Part shown: piece after piece, positions 1 through 5,461 of the stretch | Position numbering within the stretch: position 1 is the first letter of the stretch | Layout: each line of letters opens with the position of its first letter | Source: an uncultured Desulfuromonas sp. | Lineage (GTDB): Bacteria > Desulfobacterota > Desulfuromonadia > Desulfuromonadales > Trichloromonadaceae | Direction of reading: 5' to 3' | DNA length: 6,253 nucleotides | Assembly (NCBI GenBank): GCA_937982495.1 | Contig: CALJLX010000476.1 | Coordinates: 1 to 6,253 of the forward strand | Program-made: the position numbers and the translations under genes | The notes under the pieces: model-generated | Told to the model about the DNA's origin: nothing | The model's input: the letters and a program-made list of their open reading frames with translations, nothing else | Database searches by the model: none

Positions 1-852
1 GGCGAGCGGACCCGCGAAGGGAACGACCTCTGGCACGAAATGAAGGATTCGGGCGTTCTCGATAAAGCCGCGCTGATCTACGGCCAGATGAACGAGCCCC
101 CCGGAGCCCGCGCCCGCGTCGCCCTGTCGGCCCTGACTGTGGCCGAGTACTTCCGCGACGAGGAAGGCCAGGACGTGCTCCTCTTCATCGACAACATCTT
201 CCGCTTTACCCAGGCCGGTTCCGAAGTTTCGGCCCTGCTCGGTCGTATCCCCTCGGCCGTTGGTTATCAGCCGACCCTCTCCACCGAGATGGGCGAGCTG
301 CAGGAGCGGATCACCACGACGAACAAGGGTTCGATCACCTCGGTTCAGGCTATTTATGTTCCTGCCGACGACTTGACCGACCCCGCGCCGGCAACGGCCT
401 TTGCCCACCTCGACGCCACGACCGTTCTTTCTCGTCAGATCGCCGAATTGGGTATTTATCCCGCCGTCGACCCGCTCGACTCTACCAGCCGTATTCTGGA
501 TCCCCAGGTCGTCGGTGAGGAGCACTACAAGGTCGCTCGCGAGGTTCAGTATGTTCTGCAGCGTTATAAGGATTTGCAGGACATCATCGCCATCCTCGGC
601 ATGGACGAGCTCTCCGAGGAAGATAAGTTGGTGGTGTCTCGCGCCCGGAAGATTCAGCGTTTCCTTTCTCAGCCATTCCATGTCGCCGAGGTTTTCACCG
701 GTTCCCCGGGCAAGTACGTGGAGCTCAAGGATACCATCCAGGGCTTCCAGGAAATCGTCGCCGGCAAGTACGACGACATCCCCGAGCAGGCTTTCTACAT
801 GGTTGGTACCATCGAGGAAGCCTTGGAAAAAGCCAAGAAGCTGGCGGCCTGA
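1..852 (+). CDS. atpD: F1Fo ATP synthase subunit beta, C-terminal part (5' end outside window)
   Basis: Catalytic beta subunit of the F1 head, which makes ATP from ADP and phosphate on the cytoplasmic face of the membrane. The reading frame is open from base 1 and gives 283 residues; about 180 N-terminal residues, including the P-loop, lie upstream of the window. The first visible residues are GERTREGND, where E2 corresponds to the catalytic glutamate (E181 of the E. coli subunit). The Walker B strand LLFID lies at visible residues 60-64, followed by the conserved NIFRFTQAGSEVSALLGR stretch, and the intact DELSEED motif that contacts gamma lies at 202-208. The C-terminus (QPFHVAEVFTG, then a lysine-rich end) is normal and stops at TGA 850-852. 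It lies directly upstream of atpC, as in standard atp operons. An internal ATG at position 40 is not the true start. Identification is close to certain. Confidence 0.98.
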   Translation, partial: GERTREGNDLWHEMKDSGVLDKAALIYGQMNEPPGARARVALSALTVAEYFRDEEGQDVLLFIDNIFRFTQAGSEVSALLGRIPSAVGYQPTLSTEMGELQERITTTNKGSITSVQAIYVPADDLTDPAPATAFAHLDATTVLSRQIAELGIYPAVDPLDSTSRILDPQVVGEEHYKVAREVQYVLQRYKDLQDIIAILGMDELSEEDKLVVSRARKIQRFLSQPFHVAEVFTGSPGKYVELKDTIQGFQEIVAGKYDDIPEQAFYMVGTIEEALEKAKKLAA

Positions 853-866
853 TAGATGTTGCTGCG

Positions 867-885
867 GCGGGGCGACAAGCCCCGC
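867..885 (+). promoter_or_regulatory. GC-rich hairpin between atpD and atpC
   Basis: A perfect 7-bp inverted repeat, GCGGGGC (867-873) and GCCCCGC (879-885), encloses a five-base loop GACAA. It fills much of the 56-bp gap between the atpD stop and the atpC start and ends 9 bases before the atpC Shine-Dalgarno sequence. No U-run follows, so it is not a classical terminator. It may protect the 3' end of the upstream message, lower epsilon translation relative to beta, or be a copy of a dispersed short intergenic repeat. The structure is visible; the role is inferred. Confidence 0.5.
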
Positions 886-894
886 TACTCCGGT

Positions 895-900
895 AAAGGA
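895..900 (+). promoter_or_regulatory. Ribosome binding site of atpC
   Basis: AAAGGA lies 8 bases before ATG 909. It decides the start: the in-frame ATG at 900 overlaps this site and would have no ribosome binding site of its own, so translation should begin at 909. Confidence 0.7.
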
Positions 901-908
901 TGTTCGTA

Positions 909-1322
909 ATGGCAGAAAAGCTCAGACTCGAATTGGTCACCCCCTATAAAAAGGCCCTCTCCGAGGAAGTCGATGAGGTCACGGCCCCCGGCACGCTGGG
1001 CGAATTCGGCATTCTTCCCGGGCACACCCCCCTGCTCACGACCCTCAAGATCGGCGAACTCTCCTACCGTCGAGGCGGTGAGATCTTTCACTTGGCCGTG
1101 AACTGGGGGTATGTTGAAGTTGAAGATGACAAGGTGACGGTCCTGGTGGAAACCGCCGAGCCTGCCGACGAGATCGATCTCGAACGGGCCCGGGCCGCCT
1201 TGGGCCGTGCCGAGGAAGCCTTGCGCAAGCTCTCTTCCGAGGACAAGGATTTCCTGGTCATGCAGGCCGCTCTCGAGCGCGCTTTGATTCGTATTCAGGT
1301 TGCCGGACGACGGGGCCGCTGA
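909..1322 (+). CDS. atpC: F1Fo ATP synthase subunit epsilon
   Basis: Epsilon subunit of the central stalk. It sits on gamma and the c-ring, couples rotation to catalysis, and in many bacteria inhibits ATP hydrolysis through its movable C-terminal helices. The 137-residue product (from ATG 909) is of normal length. The N-terminal beta-sandwich (about residues 1-85) contains the family signature GEFGILPGHTPLLT and the strand LAVNWGYVEV. The C-terminal helical hairpin (about 88-137) begins EIDLERARAALGRAEEAL and is rich in Glu, Arg and Ala, as expected. It follows atpD by 56 bp in the usual ...atpD-atpC order and is followed by a strong terminator, so it is the last gene of the operon. ATG 909 is preferred over ATG 900 because of the Shine-Dalgarno spacing. 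Confidence 0.97.
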   Translation: MAEKLRLELVTPYKKALSEEVDEVTAPGTLGEFGILPGHTPLLTTLKIGELSYRRGGEIFHLAVNWGYVEVEDDKVTVLVETAEPADEIDLERARAALGRAEEALRKLSSEDKDFLVMQAALERALIRIQVAGRRGR

Positions 1323-1343
1323 ATAGATAAATGCTCATAACGT

Positions 1344-1376
1344 AAAAAAAGGCGACTCTTCGGGGTCGCCTTTTTA
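1344..1376 (+). terminator. Rho-independent terminator of the atp operon
   Basis: The stem GGCGACTC (1351-1358) pairs with GGGTCGCC (1363-1370), including one T-G wobble, around a very stable TTCG tetraloop (1359-1362). An A-run (1344-1350) lies upstream and five T's (1371-1375) downstream. The A-run makes it potentially bidirectional. It lies 21 bases after the atpC stop. Confidence 0.93.
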
Positions 1377-1380
1377 TATT

Positions 1381-1511
1381 CTTCCGTCAAACCCATGCTC
1401 TTTAGTGACCGAGGCGGTTATCAAAAACCCTCCTGCCTTTATTCACATCTAGCATATGTTCGATAACCCCTAGAAAAAACATGGTAAACAGAGGCGGCTT
1501 CGGGAAAAAAC
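1381..1511. other. AT-richer intergenic region upstream of the gntR-type gene
   Basis: This stretch lies between the atp terminator and the promoter of the regulator gene. I find no convincing reading frame, RNA gene or repeat in it. It is visibly richer in A and T than the flanking genes, as expected for a promoter-upstream region. A minus-strand open frame that starts in the regulator gene and runs through here looks like a chance frame. Confidence 0.5.
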
Positions 1512-1539
1512 TTGACATAAAATGTATACTGTATACAAT
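1512..1539 (+). promoter_or_regulatory. Sigma-70 promoter of the GntR-family regulator
   Basis: The -35 box TTGACA (1512-1517) is a perfect consensus match. A 16-base spacer separates it from the -10 box TACAAT (1534-1539), which matches five of six positions. Transcription would begin near 1546, which leaves a leader of only about 10 bases before ATG 1556 but about 40 before the alternative GTG 1586. Confidence 0.8.
1523..1537. promoter_or_regulatory. Palindromic operator overlapping spacer and -10 box
   Basis: TGTATACTGTATACA is a perfect 7-bp inverted repeat about a single central T. Beyond a mismatched pair (1522/1538), symmetry continues for two more pairs (1520-1521 with 1539-1540). 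FadR/FCD-type GntR dimers bind short GT...AC palindromes of this kind. Because it covers the promoter spacer and most of the -10 box, a bound dimer would block RNA polymerase. Autorepression by the downstream gene product is the natural inference. Each half (GTATAC) is itself palindromic. Confidence 0.7.
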
Positions 1540-1555
1540 TCATCGGGGATGAATA

Positions 1556-2296
1556 ATGACTCATCAGGGGGATGGGAGTATTTCCGTGAGAAAGAAACTT
1601 GTCGACAGCCACTTGACTTTGCGGGAGAAAATTCTCGAAACCATCCGTGAAGCCATACTCAAGGGTTCCCTGAAACCGGGGGAGAAAGTCGCCGAGCCTG
1701 AATTGGCGGAACGTTTCGGCATCAGCCGAACTCCGATCCGGGAAGCCTTCCGGCAACTTGAATCGGAAGGTTACCTCACCGTCATTCCGCGCAAGGGAGC
1801 AGTGGTTGCTTCCCTGTCGGAACGAGATGTGGAGGAGTTCTACGCCATCAAGAGCGTGCTTGAAGGTTATGCGGCGAGAATGGCCGCGGACAAGCTAAGC
1901 GACAAGGATATTGAGCGTCTGGAGGTCATCAACGACCGCCTGGAAAAGCTCGCCCGCGAGGGGGACGTCAAAAACTTTTTCCGGGTTCACAGTGACTTTC
2001 ACGAAGCATTTATTCGCGCATCGGGCAATGATAAGCTGCTTGAACTGATCAGCCAACTGCTGCTCAAGTTTAATCGCCTGCGCATGGCTTCCCTGAGCTT
2101 GCCGGGAAGAATGGAAGTCTCGGTGCAGGAACATCGCAAGCTGCTTGAAGCATTCAAGGCGAGGGATGGGGAACTGGCGGAAAACCTGGTGACGAAGACC
2201 GCGGCTTTTGGCGGGCAGCAGTTAATTCAGAGCATGGCGCAGAAAGAAGGGCGTCCGGTGGAAGGGTCAATTTTGCATCAGGTCGGCGACGTCTGA
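1556..2296 (+). CDS. GntR-family transcriptional regulator with FCD domain
   Basis: Cytoplasmic DNA-binding regulator of the FadR/FCD branch, 246 residues if ATG 1556 is used. Residues 20-86 form the winged helix: the LREKILETIREAILKG helix, then PGEKVAEPELAERFGISRTPIREAFRQLE (43-69 region), which carries the near-invariant SRTPIREA recognition-helix motif, and the wing ending in PRKGAVVA. Residues 90-228 form the helical ligand-binding FCD domain, with SDFHEAF at 146-152 and EHRKLLEAF at 192-200. By alignment from memory, two usual metal-ligand positions are changed: H145 where Asp or Asn is usual, and T215 where the last His is usual; H149 and H193 are kept. It is a single-gene unit with its own promoter, operator and terminator. 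GTG 1586, preceded by GGGAG at 1574-1578, is a serious alternative start, because the promoter places transcription start only about 10 bases before ATG 1556. Ligand and targets are unknown; family members often sense carboxylic acids. Confidence 0.92.
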   Translation: MTHQGDGSISVRKKLVDSHLTLREKILETIREAILKGSLKPGEKVAEPELAERFGISRTPIREAFRQLESEGYLTVIPRKGAVVASLSERDVEEFYAIKSVLEGYAARMAADKLSDKDIERLEVINDRLEKLAREGDVKNFFRVHSDFHEAFIRASGNDKLLELISQLLLKFNRLRMASLSLPGRMEVSVQEHRKLLEAFKARDGELAENLVTKTAAFGGQQLIQSMAQKEGRPVEGSILHQVGDV

Positions 2297-2321
2297 AATG
2301 TTTGTCGAATAAAAGGCAATA

Positions 2322-2351
2322 GGCGGCGTTCCCCGGGGGCGCCGCTTTTTT
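2322..2351 (+). terminator. Rho-independent terminator of the GntR-family gene
   Basis: The stem GCGGCG (2323-2328) pairs with CGCCGC (2340-2345), extendable inward by T-G and C-G pairs, and is followed by six T's (2346-2351). It starts 26 bases after the regulator's stop codon. Confidence 0.92.
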
Positions 2352-2389
2352 GTTGACCATCTGTCACACATGCGATGGGTTGGAGGAAC

Positions 2390-2405
2390 TGGATTTTCCT
2401 TTGCT
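2390..2405 (+). promoter_or_regulatory. Possible sigma-54 promoter upstream of the HD-GYP gene
   Basis: TGG at 2390-2392 and TTGCT at 2401-2405 give the GG-N10-GC arrangement of sigma-54 (-24/-12) promoters, about 66 bases before the chosen start. The -24 element is only partly consensus (TGGATT rather than TGGCAC). An alternative is a sigma-70 -10 box TAAAAT at 2414-2419 with a poor -35 (TGGATT at 2390-2395, 18-base spacer). Neither is certain. Confidence 0.3.
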
Positions 2406-2460
2406 GAGTGGAGTAAAATGACAACTTAGTGAAATGCCGCCGTTAAATTTAATCTATTGC

Positions 2461-2464
2461 GAGG
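2461..2464 (+). promoter_or_regulatory. Ribosome binding site of the HD-GYP gene
   Basis: GAGG lies 6 bases before GTG 2471 and directly abuts TTG 2465, so GTG 2471 is the better start. ATG 2495, also in frame, has AGGAAG only at a distance of 14 bases. Confidence 0.5.
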
Positions 2465-2470
2465 TTGCTT

Positions 2471-3475
2471 GTGCAGGAAGAGCCGACCCCTTTGATGTCC
2501 CAGCCCGAAAAGTCGTCTCGACCCCCTGCCGGTGAACAGGGATGGTATCCGGTCGATTTGCGCTGCCTCGACCCGGAGTTGGCGACGCCGTGCGACCTCT
2601 ATCGCAAAACCGGGCGGGATCGATTCGTGCTCTTCTCCCAAAGCCGTCTTCCCGTCGACCGCGTCGTGCGTGAGCGACTGCTGACCCACGGTTTGAACTA
2701 TCTGTACATTCAGGAGGGAGACAGCCCGGTCTATTTCGACTTTTTGAAAAATTCGCTGATCGCCGTGGTCCGGGATCCGCATACCAGCTCGGAAAAGAAA
2801 GCCCAGGCGGTTCACGCCTCCTGCCAGGAGATTCTCCGCTGGGCCTTTGACGAACCTCGGGCCCCGTTCGTCCGCCAGGCTCAGGAGGCGATTTTGCCCA
2901 CGGTCAGCCTGATCATGAACGACGACAGCGCGACTCGGCACCTGATTCGCCTCACCGCCTACGACCATTCGACCTATACCCACTGTACCAATGTGGGGAT
3001 TTACGGCGTCGCCCTGGCGAAAATCTTCTTCGGCAGCGAGTCGATGAAAAAAATGGAGACCTTGGGTCCCGGCTTCTTTCTCCACGATCTCGGCAAGTGT
3101 CGGATTCCCATCGAGATTCTCAACAAGCCGGGGGCTTTGAGCGACAGCGAGCGCCGGATCGTCAACAAACATCCGGACGACGGACATATCATGCTCGCCG
3201 AAAGCGGGCTGCTCACCGAAGAGGCGAAGATCATCGCCCTCCAGCATCATGAACGGGACGACGGGAAGGGCTACCCCAATGCCCTGACGGGGGACGACAT
3301 CCATCCTTACGCCCGCATCTGCCGGTTGGCGGATGTCTACGAGGCCTTGACCGCCGACCGCCCCTATCACCAGCGCAAGTCGACTTTCGACGCCTTCAAG
3401 ATCATGTACCAGCAGTTCACCTCGGACCTCGACCGCAAGCTCTTCGAGCTTTTCATCCAGCTTTTCGCCGCCTGA
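2471..3475 (+). CDS. HD-GYP domain protein, probable cyclic-di-GMP phosphodiesterase
   Basis: Probably hydrolyses the second messenger cyclic di-GMP in the cytoplasm, lowering its level and so favouring motility over surface attachment. Numbering from GTG 2471 gives 334 residues. Residues about 25-130 form an N-terminal region without receiver or membrane segments (WYPVDLRCLD, then LYRKTGRDRFVLF), of a kind I associate with deltaproteobacterial HD-GYP proteins but cannot name. The catalytic domain (about 155-325) keeps the key motifs: H171 in THCTNVG, HD at 205-206 in LHDLGK, H234 in NKHPDDG, HH at 259-260 in HHERDD, the diagnostic GYP at 267-269, and D288 in ADVYEALTADRPY. All metal-binding His/Asp positions I can recognise are present, so it is probably active. 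The N-terminal region may be the regulatory input. The gene is single, convergent with the CheW-fusion gene 40 bp away. Degradation of a related cyclic dinucleotide such as cGAMP, known for some HD-GYP proteins of this group, cannot be excluded. Confidence 0.93.
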   Translation: MQEEPTPLMSQPEKSSRPPAGEQGWYPVDLRCLDPELATPCDLYRKTGRDRFVLFSQSRLPVDRVVRERLLTHGLNYLYIQEGDSPVYFDFLKNSLIAVVRDPHTSSEKKAQAVHASCQEILRWAFDEPRAPFVRQAQEAILPTVSLIMNDDSATRHLIRLTAYDHSTYTHCTNVGIYGVALAKIFFGSESMKKMETLGPGFFLHDLGKCRIPIEILNKPGALSDSERRIVNKHPDDGHIMLAESGLLTEEAKIIALQHHERDDGKGYPNALTGDDIHPYARICRLADVYEALTADRPYHQRKSTFDAFKIMYQQFTSDLDRKLFELFIQLFAA

Positions 3476-3505
3476 GCCAGGCCCTCCCCTGCCCTGTTTT
3501 TCGCG

Positions 3506-3529
3506 AAACCGCCGACTAGCGGCAGGTTT
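3506..3529. terminator. Hairpin in the convergent gap, possible shared terminator
   Basis: AAACC plus GCCG (3506-3514) pairs with CGGC plus GGTTT (3520-3529), with one bulged A at 3524 and the loop ACTAG. The loop contains the minus-strand stop codon (3516-3518). It sits between two convergent genes, where termination is needed, but the T-tract is only three bases. A weak CAGG/CCTG stem (3478-3496) before five T's (3497-3501) could serve the HD-GYP transcript instead. Confidence 0.3.
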
Positions 3530-5429
3530 CCTGGACAATGCGGTTGACATCGAGGAGGATTTTCGCCTGATTGGCGAGTTTGGCCATGGCCAGGACATAT
3601 TCGGCATGGGCCATCATCGGGGGAACGGCTTCGACCTTTTCCGCCGAGATATCGACGATCTCCGTGACCTTCTCGACCAGAATCCCCAGTTGGCAGGGGC
3701 TGCCGGCGAGTTCCGTTTCGACGATGATGATGGCGATGCGGTCGCCCATCTCCACCGCCGGGCGGCCGAACCAGAGGTTGAGATCAAGAACGGGGATGAT
3801 CGCGCCGCGCAGGTTCATGACCCCGCGCAGGAAATGAGGGGATTCGGGGGGCTCGATCAACGGCTGGCGGCCGACAATCTCCTTGATGTTCATGATGCCG
3901 ATGCCGTATTCCTCGCCGGCGGCCCCGGCGAAGAGGTATTTGCCCTCCTTGCCGATCATCAGTTTGGACAGGTCCCCGGCGCGGCGAAACTTGCGGGTCT
4001 TTTCGACAAAGGTTCCGGGTTGCAGTGAGGTTTTTGTTTCGGCGGCGGGGATATGCCCGGCGCAGGCCTGATTGGCGAAGCGCAGATCGAGAAAGGTGTC
4101 GATGTCGATGCGCTGCCCCAGATCCATTTTTTCCACCATGTAGTCCTGCATGGCCTTGAGGTCGGCGGCGACCGGATAGAGGTCGTTGGTGCGGATGCCG
4201 ATGGGCTCGGTGAGGACGTTTTCCAATACCTCCGCCTTGAGGCCAAGCGCTCCTTGCGGATCGAGAAATTTGACCCCGACCTGGGCCGCCTGATCGGGCT
4301 GGGCGGCGATATGGCGCCCAGCCTGAACCATCAGCGCGACGAACTCCTGCACCGCTTCCGGGTGCCGGTCGATCAGTTCCTGACGGAAGACGGTGACGCA
4401 GCAGGGGTGGTTTTCCCAGACCTCGCCGGAAAGAAGCACCAGTTCGGCGGCGCCGGCGGCGATGGCCTTGGTGCCGAGAGGCTCGGCGACCATGAAACCG
4501 GCGGCGCCGGCGTTCCCGGTCAGCAGTTCGGGCATACGGATGGGCGGCACGATCTCCAGGTTGAGATCCCCCGCCGATTTCCCGGCGACGCCGGGGTCGA
4601 GGCCCAGTTCCGACATATAGATGTGGGTGATCAGGTGATGCACCGAAAGCTGATGGGGGAGATAGAAGGTTTTGCCCTGGAAGAGCTCCTTGCCCCGCCC
4701 CTGGCTCATCTTGTTGCGGACCATGATACTGCCGTTTTTGTGGGCGAGGAGCACCAGCTTGATCGGCACGCCGAAGCCGTAGAGGTCGAAAGCCATCGGC
4801 GCGAGAATCAGGGCGCCGTCGATCTCGCCGTTTTCCAGGTCCGCCGCCACCGGGTTCCAGCTCTGACAGCAGCGGGTTTCCAGCTCGAAATGGCGCGGGG
4901 TGACCGCCCCCGAATCGATCAGATGCCTGGCGACGCCGAGGACGAGATGGTCGGTGATCTGGATGTGGGCCACGGAAAAACGGACCTTGCCGTTGGGTAG
5001 AACCTGCGGAGCGCGAGCCTTGAGAGGTTGCTGGGCGGCACCCTCGCCGGAGAAGGCCGCCTCGATCTTGGCCATCAGGTCGTCGGGGGAAAAGGGCTTG
5101 GAAACGACGCCGTTGACCCCGGCCTCCACCGCTATCGCCACCTGCGACTTCTCCCCCTGGCCGGTGGCCATGATGAACGGCGTGTTTTTGCGCCGCTCGT
5201 CGGCGCGCACCCATTTGAGCAGATCGAGGCCGCTGATGGCGTGCATGTTCCAGTCGCTGACGATGAGATCGACCTGTTCGTCCCCCTGCAGTATCTCCGT
5301 GGCGGCTTCGCCGTCGACCACGGCATGGACGTTTTCAAAACCCAGCCCCTGGATGATGCGGGTTTCGATCTTGCGGGTCGGGGCCGAATCTTCCACCAGC
5401 AGAATGCGGATCTGTTTATCGACGGCCAT
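3516..5429 (-). CDS. Receiver / NrtA-like solute-binding domain / CheW fusion protein
   Basis: A 637-residue soluble signalling protein with three modules. Residues 5-126 are a CheY-like receiver: acidic pair E13-D14, phospho-acceptor D59 in VSDWNM, T89 in IMATGQ and K111 in SKPF are all present. Residues about 148-455 resemble NrtA/CmpA/SsuA-type ABC solute-binding proteins (NMT1-like fold): SWNPVAADLENGEIDG (190-205), LAPM, GKTFYLPHQLS (252-262), GFMVAEP (311-317) and VWENHPCC (337-344). No signal peptide or membrane segment is visible, so this domain should be cytoplasmic. Residues about 490-632 are a CheW domain: LFAGAAGEEYGIGIMNIKEIVG, then FLRGVMNLRGAIIPVLDL and LVEKVTEIVDIS. CheW domains dock on chemoreceptors and CheA, so the inferred role is a chemosensory adaptor combining a small-molecule signal with a phosphorylation signal. 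No other che gene is in the window. The start is secure (AAGGAGG seven bases upstream). The ligand is unknown. Confidence 0.9.
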   Translation of the reverse strand: MAVDKQIRILLVEDSAPTRKIETRIIQGLGFENVHAVVDGEAATEILQGDEQVDLIVSDWNMHAISGLDLLKWVRADERRKNTPFIMATGQGEKSQVAIAVEAGVNGVVSKPFSPDDLMAKIEAAFSGEGAAQQPLKARAPQVLPNGKVRFSVAHIQITDHLVLGVARHLIDSGAVTPRHFELETRCCQSWNPVAADLENGEIDGALILAPMAFDLYGFGVPIKLVLLAHKNGSIMVRNKMSQGRGKELFQGKTFYLPHQLSVHHLITHIYMSELGLDPGVAGKSAGDLNLEIVPPIRMPELLTGNAGAAGFMVAEPLGTKAIAAGAAELVLLSGEVWENHPCCVTVFRQELIDRHPEAVQEFVALMVQAGRHIAAQPDQAAQVGVKFLDPQGALGLKAEVLENVLTEPIGIRTNDLYPVAADLKAMQDYMVEKMDLGQRIDIDTFLDLRFANQACAGHIPAAETKTSLQPGTFVEKTRKFRRAGDLSKLMIGKEGKYLFAGAAGEEYGIGIMNIKEIVGRQPLIEPPESPHFLRGVMNLRGAIIPVLDLNLWFGRPAVEMGDRIAIIIVETELAGSPCQLGILVEKVTEIVDISAEKVEAVPPMMAHAEYVLAMAKLANQAKILLDVNRIVQETCR

Positions 5430-5436
5430 GGACGGG

Positions 5437-5443
5437 CCTCCTT
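5437..5443 (-). promoter_or_regulatory. Ribosome binding site of the CheW-fusion gene
   Basis: On the minus strand, AAGGAGG lies seven bases before ATG 5429, a near-ideal Shine-Dalgarno sequence that fixes the start of the fusion protein at the methionine of MAVDKQIRILLVEDS. Confidence 0.85.
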
Positions 5444-5461
5444 CGGAAATTTTGACACGAG

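Noticed and set aside
900..908. ATG 900 as the start of atpC
   Set aside because: It overlaps the AAAGGA ribosome binding site that is correctly spaced for ATG 909.
401..949. 182-residue plus-strand open frame overlapping atpD and atpC
   Set aside because: Out of frame with two highly conserved ATP synthase genes, with low-complexity Ser/Arg/Pro content.
1439..1756. 105-residue minus-strand open frame across the regulator promoter
   Set aside because: It overlaps the conserved winged-helix coding region and the promoter/operator, and shows no motif; probably chance.
2426..3607. 393-residue minus-strand open frame antisense to the HD-GYP gene
   Set aside because: It is a by-product of GC-rich codon use on the opposite strand. 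The plus-strand frame has complete HD-GYP motifs, whereas this translation shows no recognisable domain.
4065..4987. A secreted ABC transporter solute-binding protein misassembled into a regulator gene
   Set aside because: The reading frame is continuous from receiver to CheW with uniform codon use, no signal peptide or lipobox precedes the binding domain, and no transporter genes lie nearby; a true fusion is the simpler explanation.
4053..5000. 315-residue plus-strand open frame opposite the CheW-fusion gene
   Set aside because: Antisense shadow with no family resemblance; its extent follows the codon bias of the minus-strand gene.
3784..5214. 476-residue minus-strand open frame in another frame of the CheW-fusion gene
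   Set aside because: Its translation is dominated by Arg, Gly and Pro with no motifs, and it lies within a gene whose real frame has three recognisable domains and an ideal ribosome binding site.
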